The notes beneath the pieces were generated by a model. It made no database searches. It had not been told where the DNA came from and saw only the letters and a program-made list of their open reading frames with translations. The translations under genes and the position numbers were made by a program. Source: DAIDHZ01 sp965370365 (GTDB taxonomy: Bacteria > Chlamydiota > Chlamydiia > Chlamydiales > SM23-39). From it: a stretch of 44,577 bases of DNA. Every line of letters begins with the position of its first letter. The first letter of the stretch is position 1. The DNA is taken from contig CBDUSP010000008.1 of NCBI GenBank assembly GCA_965370365.1, forward strand, positions 1 through 44,577, in the 5' to 3' direction. This document shows, piece after piece, positions 23,452 through 31,904 of this stretch.

Positions 23452-25195
23452 GACACTGAGGCGCAAGTTTTTTTCCAATCCTTTTGATTTAATGCTAAAA
23501 AAGTGCGCAAAAAGGGGCGGTAAAAAAATTCTTCTTGGTTGGAACCGGGGTCTTGGTGACATAGCTCTTGGTCTTTTTCCAATGATTGAGAAAATAAGAG
23601 AGCTTGTTCCGAATGCCGAAATTTCTTTTCTTACACGCGCGAATTTAAAAGATGGATTTTCTCTTCTTCGGGGGATTGATGTTCTTATCGACCCTGATCT
23701 TCAAAGAGGAGGGAAAGAGAGTGTTTTCGATGCGCTTCAAAAACTAAAAATCGATCCAACGTCGTTTGATCTCATTATCCCAAAGCCCAGTCCTACCGAT
23801 TGGATGGCAGAGTCGAGAGGAAAGGTTACGCCGAGACTTGAATGGAAAGACGATGATCTTTGGAAAAAGTTTGATTTATCCGATGGCTTTACGTACATCG
23901 GCGTTCAGGCAGTTGTTGAAACAACCTATGGCTCTTGGCGCAACTGGCCGAAAAAACATTGGGACATGCTTTTTTCGCGCTTCGAGCAGTTGCCAAATGT
24001 AAAAGTACTTCTTTTGGGCGGTGATGAGAAAACGCCTTTTAAGCATAAAAACCTGATTGATCTTCGAGGGAAAACAAGTCTTTTTGAACTTTTATCCATT
24101 GTACGACACAAGTGTTCTCAAGTCATTCTTCCGGACTCTGGCATCTTGTCGATGGTGTACTATTTAAATGCACAGTTTCCGATTCACGTGGTGAGCCTTT
24201 GGGGGGATTCCAATCATGGGATTTTAAAGCAGGCAGTTGATTCTCCAAATAAGCAACTTCGTCATACGCCGCTTGTTGGGGAGTTAAAAGATCTATCGAC
24301 TGTGAGTGTAAATCAAATGATGAATACGCTTTTCCCTGTAACTCCACTAAAGACATGCGCACAGGCAGCAGATGTCTCAAACGGATCTTTAGAGAAGGTG
24401 GGATGCATTCTGCTTGCTGGTGGACAGGGCTCTCGGCTAGGGATCCAAGGACCCAAAGGAACTTTTTCTGTCCTTGGAAAGAGTCTGTTTGAGTGGATTT
24501 GTGAAAAAGCGCCAAAAGAAAATTTCCCCATTGCAGTGATGACATCTCCCTTAAACCACGCGGAGACCGTTTCGTTTTTCGAAAAAAACAGCTCTTTTGG
24601 GAGGGAAGTGTATTTTTTTCAGCAAGAGATGGAGGCCTTTCTTGATGAGAAAAAAAAACCGACCACCGTTTTAGCTCCAAGTGGAAATGGATCGGTGTTT
24701 CGAAGTTTTGTAAGGTCTGGTCTTTTTTCTTTGTTCCAAGAAAAAGGGGTCGATCTGATCTCCGTTGTTCCTGTTGAAAATCCACTTGCTGATCCAGCAG
24801 ACCAAAAATTGATTGGTTATGCGCGTGAAAAGAGAGCCGACGTAACAATCAAGTGCATTGAGAAACAAGAATCAATGGGAGTTCTTGTAGAAAGGGAAGG
24901 GAAGATCGAAATCGAAGAGTACATAAACCTGGACCCATCGCTTGACTATTTTTTAGCAAATACGGGGATGCTGGCGATTTCGATGCCGTTTATTGAAAAA
25001 GCGGCACAAGCAGAGCTGCCTTTTCATCTTGTGAAAAAGCAGATGCCTGGAACAAAAAAATGGGGATGGAAAAAGGAGCAATTTATTTTCGATGTTCTGC
25101 CCTTTGGGAAAGTGGCCGCGCTTTGTTATCAAAAAGACTCTTGCTACGCTCCTATAAAAAATAAGGAGAGCGTCTTTCTTAAGACTGGCTTGTAG
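23444..25195 (+). CDS. Fusion of a GT9 heptosyltransferase-like domain and a UDP-N-acetylhexosamine pyrophosphorylase
   Basis: ATG 23444 gives a 583-residue protein of two halves. Residues about 1-300 resemble GT9: ILLGWNRGLGDIALGLFPMI, then VKVLLLGGDEK and QVILPDSGILSMVYYL where the substrate-binding DSG block lies. Residues about 320-583 match the UDP-GlcNAc/GalNAc pyrophosphorylase family (AGX1-like): LLAGGQGSRLGIQGPKG (nucleotide loop), then VPVENPLADP, NTGMLAISM and LPFHLVKKQMP with EQFIFDVLPF. The second half would form UDP-sugar from UTP and a hexose-1-phosphate. A single frame joins them without a stop. The gene overlaps the heptosyltransferase by 8 bases. As I recall, Chlamydia has the pyrophosphorylase as a separate gene beside gpsA. 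Confidence 0.85.
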   Translation: MFRTLRRKFFSNPFDLMLKKCAKRGGKKILLGWNRGLGDIALGLFPMIEKIRELVPNAEISFLTRANLKDGFSLLRGIDVLIDPDLQRGGKESVFDALQKLKIDPTSFDLIIPKPSPTDWMAESRGKVTPRLEWKDDDLWKKFDLSDGFTYIGVQAVVETTYGSWRNWPKKHWDMLFSRFEQLPNVKVLLLGGDEKTPFKHKNLIDLRGKTSLFELLSIVRHKCSQVILPDSGILSMVYYLNAQFPIHVVSLWGDSNHGILKQAVDSPNKQLRHTPLVGELKDLSTVSVNQMMNTLFPVTPLKTCAQAADVSNGSLEKVGCILLAGGQGSRLGIQGPKGTFSVLGKSLFEWICEKAPKENFPIAVMTSPLNHAETVSFFEKNSSFGREVYFFQQEMEAFLDEKKKPTTVLAPSGNGSVFRSFVRSGLFSLFQEKGVDLISVVPVENPLADPADQKLIGYAREKRADVTIKCIEKQESMGVLVEREGKIEIEEYINLDPSLDYFLANTGMLAISMPFIEKAAQAELPFHLVKKQMPGTKKWGWKKEQFIFDVLPFGKVAALCYQKDSCYAPIKNKESVFLKTGL

Positions 25196-25676
25196 TGCTG
25201 CTTGAGGGAGTCCCTGGTATTTGCACGTGTTCAGGGAGTAGTGTTTCAGCTGTTGGAGCAGAGCTACAAGACGAGAGAGTCTCCCAGTCTTTCAGAGAAC
25301 TGGTGTCATTATTTCCCGTGGTGTTGAGATTTTTTTCTTGGAGGGACAAGCGGCAAAAAAGCGTTCCACTTGTTGTATTAGAAGGAGGTTGTGGCTTTTG
25401 AGGGGTCTGGTTTTCTGATACAATGTCGAAGCTACGAGTGCTCGGAGTTGAGAAAGTTCCTCGGGATAGCGGAGAACCTCTATAATTATCTTCAGTTCTT
25501 TCCGGAGAAGGACTGCTCAAGCGATGTACAAGCTTAAATGTTGCAAATGCCACAACAGCTGCTGTGTACACAAGACCTACTGAGTCAAGAGAGTTGCTGT
25601 TTTGATTGGGAGGCGCACTCGTGATAGAACGAGAGCCAAGCCATGGAATAGAGAAGGAAATACAAGTTGAGCTCAT
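25179..25676 (-). CDS. Unknown single-membrane-segment protein with Ser/Thr/Pro-rich tail
   Basis: The 165-residue protein is preceded by GGAGA 8 bases before ATG 25676. One likely membrane segment (SVGLVYTAAVVAFATFKLV, about 32-50) is followed by about 110 residues very rich in Ser, Thr, Pro and Asn, which look disordered. I recognise no family. It is the last of three small same-strand genes (26473 to 25179) that all combine a short polar start with one or more Ala-rich hydrophobic segments. A type III-secreted inclusion-membrane-like protein is conceivable, but the paired long hydrophobic lobes of Inc proteins are not seen. Its 3' end overlaps the convergent fusion gene by 17 bases. Confidence 0.6.
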   Translation of the reverse strand: MSSTCISFSIPWLGSRSITSAPPNQNSNSLDSVGLVYTAAVVAFATFKLVHRLSSPSPERTEDNYRGSPLSRGTFSTPSTRSFDIVSENQTPQKPQPPSNTTSGTLFCRLSLQEKNLNTTGNNDTSSLKDWETLSSCSSAPTAETLLPEHVQIPGTPSSSTTSQS

Positions 25677-25696
25677 TGTTTATTTCTCCTCAACTA

Positions 25697-25954
25697 TTAT
25701 CGTTTTCGGGTGGAGATAACATCAAAGCCTTCAAGGCTACTAAACCACTCATTTATTTTGTTGATGAGGCCGTTGCTAGGAATAGGAATCGACTGCTGTT
25801 GACGCGGTGCGAAATAGATGGCTGCCACAGCGGCAACGAGGGCGGCTCCCCCAATGGCGGCTTTCGTGCCAATAAAGGATTCCTCTGTTGTAGGTTCCCC
25901 ACTAAGATAAAAGTTCCGGCCAAAGAAACTAAACTTGACAGGGTCTAAAGACAT
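25697..25954 (-). CDS. Unknown small membrane protein
   Basis: ATG 25954 follows GGAG by 8 bases, so I choose MSLDPVKFSFFGRNFYLSG over a GTG four codons upstream. The 85-residue protein has one Ala/Gly-rich hydrophobic segment (AAIGGAALVAAVAAIYFA, about 30-47) and then a polar tail ending STRKR. It has no recognisable family. It sits 20 bases upstream of the single-segment gene at 25179-25676 and is probably co-transcribed with it. Confidence 0.55.
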   Translation of the reverse strand: MSLDPVKFSFFGRNFYLSGEPTTEESFIGTKAAIGGAALVAAVAAIYFAPRQQQSIPIPSNGLINKINEWFSSLEGFDVISTRKR

Positions 25955-25991
25955 CGTCCACTCCACAACCTACTAAAAACATTCACTTCTT

Positions 25992-26019
25992 ATAAAAGGA
26001 GCCCTGCATCCAGGGCTCC
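25992..26019 (-). terminator. Rho-independent terminator downstream of the 26108-26473 gene
   Basis: GGAGCCCT and AGGGCTCC (25998-26005 and 26012-26019) form a perfect 8-bp GC-rich stem with a 6-base loop. Read on the minus strand it is followed by TTTTAT. It separates the 121-residue gene from the two small genes downstream. Confidence 0.65.
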
Positions 26020-26107
26020 AGGAATTTTTGGATTGTTCCAAATCACTTTCTTAAAGGATCTGCTGCTGCAAACGTCATACGCTTTCTGCAGAAAGCCCTT
26101 TATTGTT

Positions 26108-26473
26108 TTATACGAATTTGAAGTAACCTGCAGTTCCAAGCGTTAAAACGTTAACAGCAGAGCCAATCCAACCGCGTTGAGCGGGTTTGTTGCCTTCTGC
26201 GCCTTTAGCTAGAACCCCTCTGTTCTGAAGTGGTGTAACTACATAATCTGTAAGAGGCTTTGCTACAAATCTTTCATGTTGCGCCGGGGCAAGTTTCTTG
26301 ACTAAGGTGTTTGTTAATTGTGCAACGAATACAGTCGTGGTTGCTCCTTCAAGCACTCGTGTCGCAGTCGGATGATTGTTTAACCCATTTCCAAATGCAA
26401 GCACAGCAGCCGCAGCATATGTTGTTGGTGGTGTTTTGTTTTGTGTTGTTACTGTACTGTCAAAATAGCCCAT
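26108..26473 (-). CDS. Unknown small Ala/Thr-rich protein
   Basis: The 121-residue protein has a strong AGGAG 8 bases before ATG 26473. It begins MGYFDSTVTTQNKTPPTTYA and has weakly hydrophobic Ala/Val segments (AAAAVLAFGNGL, TTTVFVAQLTNTLV) and a C-terminal hydrophobic stretch (SAVNVLTLGTAGYFKFV). I recognise no family. The good ribosome-binding site, a terminator behind it and a 370-base upstream region argue that it is expressed from its own promoter. It resembles in composition the frameshifted gene at 181-535, which also starts with a short polar Ser/Thr-rich stretch followed by Ala-rich hydrophobic segments; relatedness is a guess. Confidence 0.6.
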   Translation of the reverse strand: MGYFDSTVTTQNKTPPTTYAAAAVLAFGNGLNNHPTATRVLEGATTTVFVAQLTNTLVKKLAPAQHERFVAKPLTDYVVTPLQNRGVLAKGAEGNKPAQRGWIGSAVNVLTLGTAGYFKFV

Positions 26474-26645
26474 AATTTTTCTCCTGTCTTTGTTGATTCA
26501 CAAATTTTTCTTCGGCCCCCTCACAAAACCTCGAATCGTTAAGATTTCGCTTGTGAACCATTTCCTTTCCCTAACAAGATATGTAAACAATATCTTTAAA
26601 ATCAATACATATTTTTTTAACATATCGATTTCTCGAGGGAGGAAA

Positions 26646-26810
26646 GAATCTATCCTGGTAAAAATTTCCAGTCGGTTTTTTGGAATTTTTAGCCGATTTT
26701 CATCTCTCTTGAGGGGGTAATATCAACGCATATATAACCCCCTTCAAGAGAGGTGAAAATCGGCAAAAATTCTCAGAAAAACGGCGGAATATTTTGATTA
26801 GGATAGGTTC
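26646..26810. repeat. Element B, copy 2 (imperfect 165-bp palindrome)
   Basis: The left arm from GAATCTATCCTGG to about 26727 pairs with the right arm that ends GGATAGGTTC. The inner part is nearly perfect: GCCGATTTTCATCTCTCTTG on the left against CAAGAGAGGTGAAAATCGGC on the right, then a G-run/C-run and an AT-rich centre. The inner design (GCCGATTTT, CTC, GGGG, TAATAT) is the same as in the palindrome at 42023-42191, though the outer ends differ. The rest of 26474-26848 is AT-rich with no gene that I can see. Confidence 0.75.
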
Positions 26811-26848
26811 AAATACTCCGAAAACGGAAAGTGTGGTACACATAAGCT

Positions 26849-27838
26849 ATGAAAATTGCATATTTAGGCGCCGGAACTTGGGGTTTTGCCCTTGCCTCTA
26901 TTTTAGAGGAAAATGGTCACGAAGTTGTCTGCTGGACACGCGAAAAATCCTTCGCGGCTCTTTTAGAAAAGACTAGAGCTCATCCAAAATTGCCAGATTT
27001 TAAAATTGGAAAGGGGGTCGTTTTTACAAGTGATCTTGACAAGGCATTGCGAGGCGCGGACGTCATTGTTGAAAGTGTAACCTCTGCTGGGATTCGTCCC
27101 GTATTTGAAAAGGTGGGGATTGTTAAGATTCCGATCATTTTAACATCGAAGGGCATTGAGAGGGGAACGGGGTTGTTATTGCCTGAGGTTGTTTCCGAGA
27201 TTTTAGGTGTTGAAAAAAGCCCCTTAGTTGGCGTATTAAGCGGCCCCTCTCATGCAGAAGAGGTCATTAAAAAAAGTCCGACGGCAGTTGTTAGCTCTTC
27301 GTATGATCCAAAGGTGGCTCAGCTTATTTGCGATCTTTTTACAACGTCCACTTTCAGAATTTATCCAAATAGTGACTTAAATGGCGTCTGTTTTGGTGGC
27401 GCGATGAAAAACATCATTGCCGTTGCGTGTGGCATTTCTGATGGACTCGGCGGCGGCGTCAATGCAAAGGCAGCTCTTATGACTCGCGGTTTGCATGAAA
27501 TGCGCAAGCTGTGTCCTGTCAAAGATGCAAATGCAGAGACGCTCAATGGTCTTTCTGGAATGGGAGATCTTTGTGTCACTTGTATGTCGACTTTAAGTCG
27601 TAACTATCGCTTTGGAAAACTCATTGCTGATGGTTTTTCTCCAGCCGGCGCTCGTGAAAAGATTGGGATGGCTGTTGAAGGTGTTTATACATGCGTCTCT
27701 GCGTGTGAACTCGGGAAAAAACATAAGGTGGCTATTCCTGTGACAGAAGCTACGCATGCAATCATTTTTGGCGGCTTAGACCCGAGAGTTGCCGTCCACG
27801 CCCTTTTAAATCGCGTCGTAAAACAAGAGCACTTATGA
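26849..27838 (+). CDS. gpsA: Glycerol-3-phosphate dehydrogenase (NAD(P)+)
   Basis: GpsA reduces dihydroxyacetone phosphate to sn-glycerol-3-phosphate for phospholipid synthesis. The 329 residues show the Rossmann motif YLGAGTWGFALA at the N-terminus, LTSKGIERGTG, LSGPSHAEEV, the catalytic-lysine block GGAMKNIIAVACG with GLGGGVNAKAALMTRGL, and GLSGMGDLCVTC. Length and order are typical. No strong ribosome-binding site is visible. It overlaps nnr by 4 bases (ATGA). An element B palindrome occupies the upstream region and ends about 38 bases before the start codon, so the promoter must lie within or just after it. Confidence 0.96.
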   Translation: MKIAYLGAGTWGFALASILEENGHEVVCWTREKSFAALLEKTRAHPKLPDFKIGKGVVFTSDLDKALRGADVIVESVTSAGIRPVFEKVGIVKIPIILTSKGIERGTGLLLPEVVSEILGVEKSPLVGVLSGPSHAEEVIKKSPTAVVSSSYDPKVAQLICDLFTTSTFRIYPNSDLNGVCFGGAMKNIIAVACGISDGLGGGVNAKAALMTRGLHEMRKLCPVKDANAETLNGLSGMGDLCVTCMSTLSRNYRFGKLIADGFSPAGAREKIGMAVEGVYTCVSACELGKKHKVAIPVTEATHAIIFGGLDPRVAVHALLNRVVKQEHL

Positions 27839-29292
27839 ATCATCCCATTGTTACAGCTTTAGAAATGCGCCGCCTTGAGGAGCTGGCAGTCAGTGAAGGC
27901 TGCTCGGAAGAAGCCTTTATGAAAGAGGCCGGCAAAAAGATCGCTTTACATGCAGCGGATCTTATCGAAAAAAAGCAGCTTAAGGGAAAAGTAGTCCTCC
28001 TTCTTGGAAAAGGAAACAAAGGAGGGGATGCTCTCGTTGCAGGTATTGATCTTTTGCAAAAGGGGTTTTCTGTTCGCGCCGTTACAATCATTCCCTCAAA
28101 AGAATGTTCTCCTTTACAGCAAAAATTTCGAGAAGCCTTTGTCAATGAAGGGGGCGTTTTGCAAGAGATTGACACAGGCCTGTTTAAAGATGCTGCCATT
28201 TTAATTGACGGGCTTTTAGGAACAGGTTTTCAAGGTGAGGTTGTTGGAGAGCTTGCGGTCCTTATTCGCCTTGCAAACCAATCCGAAAAACCAATCCTTT
28301 CAATCGACGTTCCGTCCGGTCTTGATGGAACAACAGGCGAGGTTAAGGGAGATGCGATTCTTGCCACGAAGACAGTGTGTCTTGGCCTTTTCAAAGTAGG
28401 GCTTTTCTCAAAAGATGGGTGGAATCAGGTAGGCGAAGTTTGTCTTGAAGATTTTGGTCTCCCCGAAAAGTATGTAGAAATGGCAGAGACAATTGGTTTT
28501 TTCTCTGCAAAAGAAAGCCTTAGGATGCCGCGGGTTAAACGAAACAGACATAAGTATGAAGCGGGTTATGTCGTTGGGTTTTCTGGATCGAAGCTTTTTC
28601 GAGGCGCGCCAAAGTTAGCGGGCCTATCGTCGCTTCGCTCAGGATCGGGAATTGTTCGGGTGTTTCACTTAGATGAGATTGGCTCTATTCCCTTTTCTTT
28701 GATTTGTCAGCCATGGGAGCCTGAGTCGTGGGCTCACGAGATAAAAAGAGCTGACGCGATTTTCATTGGCCCTGGCATTGGAGATGCAAAGCAAGCCTTT
28801 TTAAAGAAGGAACTCAAGCAAATCCAAGTGCCTCTTGTCTGTGATGCAGATGCCGTACAAAAAGATTTCGAGTACCCTCCTTTTACCATTTTAACGCCGC
28901 ATCGAGGTGAAGTCCTTCGCTTGCTTAGTCTTTCAAAGGAAACTGCCGAAAAAGATCTTTTTTTAGCGTGCCAAAAATGGGTTGATGAAATGGGGTGCAT
29001 CCTTGTTGTCAAAGGAGCTCCCACTTGGGTGTTTTCAAAAGAAAAACCTCCGGTTGTTTGCGCAGGAGGTGATCCCGGAATGGCAACAGCTGGCTCTGGA
29101 GATGTTTTAACAGGAATTATTGCATCAATGCTTGCGCAGAAAATGGAGCCGATGGAGGCGGCAATTCTTGGTGTTCAACTTCACTTATTAGCTGGAGAAA
29201 TAGCCGCTCTAACAAAAGGATCCTACGCAATGATTGCTGAGGATCTCATTGAGCATTTGCCCCAAGCAACCCTGATGTGTGGTACGACTTAA
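27835..29292 (+). CDS. nnr: Bifunctional NAD(P)H-hydrate epimerase / ADP-dependent dehydratase
   Basis: This 485-residue enzyme repairs damaged NAD(P)H. The N-terminal YjeF_N epimerase half (about 1-210) has LLLGKGNKGGDALVAG, IDGLLGTGFQGEV and SIDVPSGLDGTTGEV. The C-terminal kinase-like dehydratase half (about 225-480) has VVGFSGSKLFRGAP, IFIGPGIGDA, CDADAV, LTPHRGEVLRLL and the AGSGDVLTGIIASMLAQ nucleotide motif. It overlaps gpsA by 4 bases. Its last 47 bases overlap the convergent epimerase gene. Confidence 0.95.
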   Translation: MNHPIVTALEMRRLEELAVSEGCSEEAFMKEAGKKIALHAADLIEKKQLKGKVVLLLGKGNKGGDALVAGIDLLQKGFSVRAVTIIPSKECSPLQQKFREAFVNEGGVLQEIDTGLFKDAAILIDGLLGTGFQGEVVGELAVLIRLANQSEKPILSIDVPSGLDGTTGEVKGDAILATKTVCLGLFKVGLFSKDGWNQVGEVCLEDFGLPEKYVEMAETIGFFSAKESLRMPRVKRNRHKYEAGYVVGFSGSKLFRGAPKLAGLSSLRSGSGIVRVFHLDEIGSIPFSLICQPWEPESWAHEIKRADAIFIGPGIGDAKQAFLKKELKQIQVPLVCDADAVQKDFEYPPFTILTPHRGEVLRLLSLSKETAEKDLFLACQKWVDEMGCILVVKGAPTWVFSKEKPPVVCAGGDPGMATAGSGDVLTGIIASMLAQKMEPMEAAILGVQLHLLAGEIAALTKGSYAMIAEDLIEHLPQATLMCGTT

Positions 29293-30223
29293 ACCACTCG
29301 GTAAAGCGAAGGAGCCCTTCTTCTAAAGAAACCGCCGGCCTAAAGTTTAGTAAATTGCTGCTTTTTTCAATGTCTGCGTAGGTCTCAATCACTTCCCCTG
29401 GTTGCATGGGGAGCATTTCTTTAATCGCCTTTTTCTGCAGCGTTTTTTCCAAAAGTTCGACGAGATAAAGGAGATTAATCGGGCGATGATTGCCGAGATT
29501 AAACACCTCACAAGGGGCGCCTAAATCAATGGCTGCTTTTGTCCCTTCAACAATGTCGTCGATATAGGTAAAATCTCTGCGCATCAATCCATGGTTAAAC
29601 ACCTGGATAGGCTCTCCCTCACAAATTTGGCGCGTAAAGCGATAGTACGCCATATCCGGACGTCCCCAAGGACCATAGACTGTAAAGTAGCGAAGCGCAG
29701 TCACATGGAGCCCATAAAGATGGTGGTAAGAGTGGGCAAGAACTTCGTTCGACTTTTTTGTGGCGCCGTAGAGATTTGTTGGCTGATCTGTTTTATCATC
29801 CTCTTTGAAAGGCACTTTTTGATTCAGTCCGTAAACACTCGATGAAGAGGCGTAGGTGAGCTTTAAGTCGGGAAAATGACGACAGGCCTCTAGAACTGAG
29901 ACAAACCCCTGAAGATTTGACGAGACATAGTCGTCTGGCTCGTAAAGAGAGTGACGCACTCCCGCTTGCGCAGCCAAATGAACGACATGTGTAATTCCAT
30001 AGCGAAGAAGGAGGAGTTTTAAAAAATTCTTCTCGCAGATATCTGTTTGGAGAACTTCGACTCCAATTTTTTTGAGCTCATTTGCTCGATCTTTTTTGAG
30101 CTGCGGGTCATAGTAAGCGTTAAAATTATCGACCCCAATGACAAAGTCGCCCCGGTTTTTAAGGTGCGTTGCCAGGTGATATCCAATGAATCCTGCGGCG
30201 CCTGTGATTAAAATTCGTTTCAT
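29246..30223 (-). CDS. NAD-dependent UDP-glucuronate 4-epimerase-like protein
   Basis: This 325-residue short-chain dehydrogenase has the NAD motif GAAGFIGYH, the catalytic Ser region YASSSSVYG and the Tyr/Lys pair in YGATKKSNE. Blocks typical of UDP-glucuronate 4-epimerases are FNAYYDPQLKKDR, HLAAQAGVRHSLYEPDDY, FTVYGPWGRPDM and MQPGEVIETYAD. It should interconvert UDP-glucuronate and UDP-galacturonate. It is divergent from the Wza-like gene (61 bases) and overlaps nnr at the 3' end. With the UDP-glucuronate decarboxylase 2.4 kb away it suggests a uronic-acid or pentose-containing surface glycan. UDP-glucose or GlcNAc epimerisation is a less likely alternative. Confidence 0.9.
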   Translation of the reverse strand: MKRILITGAAGFIGYHLATHLKNRGDFVIGVDNFNAYYDPQLKKDRANELKKIGVEVLQTDICEKNFLKLLLLRYGITHVVHLAAQAGVRHSLYEPDDYVSSNLQGFVSVLEACRHFPDLKLTYASSSSVYGLNQKVPFKEDDKTDQPTNLYGATKKSNEVLAHSYHHLYGLHVTALRYFTVYGPWGRPDMAYYRFTRQICEGEPIQVFNHGLMRRDFTYIDDIVEGTKAAIDLGAPCEVFNLGNHRPINLLYLVELLEKTLQKKAIKEMLPMQPGEVIETYADIEKSSNLLNFRPAVSLEEGLLRFTEWFKSYHTSGLLGANAQ

Positions 30224-30284
30224 TTGATAAAAAACTTTTGATATACTGATCTCTCTATATTAAGGGGAAGAATTCTTATTTTGC

Positions 30285-31025
30285 ATGGGTTTTTTCACTA
30301 TGATGCGATTTTTTTGTCTGGCCCTTCTTGTTTCTTGTACAAAAACATACGTTGGAAACGATGTCTGTGGAGCCGATGAGTTTGTTCTCGATTCCTACAA
30401 AATTCGGGAAGGAAAGTTTGCCATTTTAGAAATGGGAGGCGCCTTTGTCGATGAACTCGATGTTTGTGAGGATGTGCTTCCAGGCGAAGTGACGCTTGCA
30501 GGAAGTGTTGCAACAAGCATTTTGGTCGATGGGAAAGTGCGCCTTTATGAGATTCTTGCAAGCCTTTCAGAGAAGGTAAATCTCTTTAAAAGCTACATGT
30601 TGCGGGAAAACAAGATGGTTCCCGTGGATTTTGGGAAGCTGTTGGAGGATGGGGACATGTCTCAAAACATCGTCATGCAAGGCGGGGATACGATTTATCT
30701 TGCAGATGAATCCTCTGCAAGTCTCATTGTTGTCGGAGAGGGAGGGTTTCAAAAAGAAATTTTTTTATCTAAGGGGTCAATGCCGATGCGAAAGGCTCTG
30801 GGACTTGCGGGTGATTTGCCCTACTTAAATGACAATCCTGTGATCCAGGTAGTGCGGGCATCGATGCGAAAGCCCAAAGTTTATACGCTCAACTGGGAGC
30901 ATATAAACCTCCTTCCAGATGAGAGCCTCCTTGTCATGGAGGGGGATGTTGTTTATGTCGCCTCGACATTAGATTCAAAATGGCACCGCTTTGTATCTGG
31001 TTTTTTACCAAGGTCTCGCGATTGA
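30285..31025 (+). CDS. Wza-like polysaccharide export lipoprotein (SLBB domains)
   Basis: The 246-residue protein starts with MMRFFCLALLVSC, a lipoprotein signal (ATG 30285; in-frame ATGs at 30300 and 30303). Two similar segments follow, each with a loop-binding SLBB pattern: VTLAGSVATSILVDGKVRLY and LIVVGEGGFQKEIFLSKG. The C-terminus VVYVASTLDSKWHRFVSGFL matches the end of Wza-type outer-membrane polysaccharide exporters (VYV...RWNRxxSQLLP). The N-terminal part before the SLBB repeats is weakly conserved and short for Wza. It probably exports a capsule-like glycan. No polymerase or Wzc kinase is in the window. Confidence 0.7.
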   Translation: MGFFTMMRFFCLALLVSCTKTYVGNDVCGADEFVLDSYKIREGKFAILEMGGAFVDELDVCEDVLPGEVTLAGSVATSILVDGKVRLYEILASLSEKVNLFKSYMLRENKMVPVDFGKLLEDGDMSQNIVMQGGDTIYLADESSASLIVVGEGGFQKEIFLSKGSMPMRKALGLAGDLPYLNDNPVIQVVRASMRKPKVYTLNWEHINLLPDESLLVMEGDVVYVASTLDSKWHRFVSGFLPRSRD

Positions 31026-31043
31026 CACATTATTTAGCAGTTT

Positions 31044-31904
31044 TCAGCATAACTCAGTGTTTAATCGTAGCCAGTCGTTAAGTATATCTAAAACCTGATC
31101 AATATGTGACGGTAAATTTTCAAAAGTCGGTTTGCGTAAATTTCTTAGATAGTTACTCCAGAATTTTTGCATTTGCCCCATTTCCTCTTTCACGTAAATA
31201 ATGGGCAAAGTCAAAGAGGTTTTTCGATGATTAAATACGGAGAGAATTACTTCTTCCAAACGATGAAATGGCAGCTCATTGGAAGAAGACATCAAAGAAT
31301 AAAGATCGTGAAAATCTTTCATACGGCTATTGAAGGCTCCTCGATGGATGATAGTCTCTAGTTTTTCGGCGAAAATGAATTCTTTGGGGTAGCAAGATAA
31401 CTTCACAATGCTTTCAAAAAGAACTCCTTTGGAAGAGGATGTCAGTGGGACAGAATATTCAACAGGATTAACAACATCTCCGAAACCAATCTCAATTGAA
31501 ATCTTAAATCTAATTTTCCCAAAACAAGCGAGCATTCTCACAGCAACCCCTGGATATCCCATGTGTGGGTGCGTTAACTCATTTACCTGAATGTCTTGGA
31601 ATACGAATCCGTCAGACAGAGTGTCTTTCGCAATTTCTTCAAAAATAGTTTTTAAGTGTATAGTCTCGTTATTCATATTTTGTGCCAAAAAATCTAAGTC
31701 ACTTGTTTCTCTCCCAATTTCGATATATTTTGATAGCAAAATGCCACCCTTCAAAATAAAGTTCTTGCGATATTTGGACTTTGCTAAGCGTACCAAAAAA
31801 CGCTCGAGAACGAGATTTTGCCAAAGATCGGCTGGATCGCGGTTTTTTTCTTTTGCAATGGCACGGAGCCTTGCTTTAAATGATTTTTCTAGGTCAGAGG
31901 TCAT
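31044..31904 (-). CDS. abiEii: AbiEii/AbiGii nucleotidyltransferase toxin
   Basis: The 286-residue protein is of the DNA polymerase beta-like nucleotidyltransferase family that forms the toxin of AbiE systems. Visible motifs are LKGGILLSKY (Gly53-Gly54), TSDLDFLA with Asp69 and Asp71 (the metal-binding DxD), and the later EKLETIIHRG with RMKDFHDLYSL, typical of AbiEii. Known members block growth by adding nucleotides to tRNA 3' ends and give phage protection. It overlaps abiEi by 4 bases downstream of it, as expected for a two-gene operon. It is convergent with the Wza-like gene. Confidence 0.92.
   Translation of the reverse strand: MTSDLEKSFKARLRAIAKEKNRDPADLWQNLVLERFLVRLAKSKYRKNFILKGGILLSKYIEIGRETSDLDFLAQNMNNETIHLKTIFEEIAKDTLSDGFVFQDIQVNELTHPHMGYPGVAVRMLACFGKIRFKISIEIGFGDVVNPVEYSVPLTSSSKGVLFESIVKLSCYPKEFIFAEKLETIIHRGAFNSRMKDFHDLYSLMSSSNELPFHRLEEVILSVFNHRKTSLTLPIIYVKEEMGQMQKFWSNYLRNLRKPTFENLPSHIDQVLDILNDWLRLNTELC

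Noticed and set aside
24123..24848. 241-residue open frame on the minus strand inside the fusion gene
   Set aside because: It lies wholly antisense to the conserved pyrophosphorylase domain, and its translation shows no protein-like pattern.
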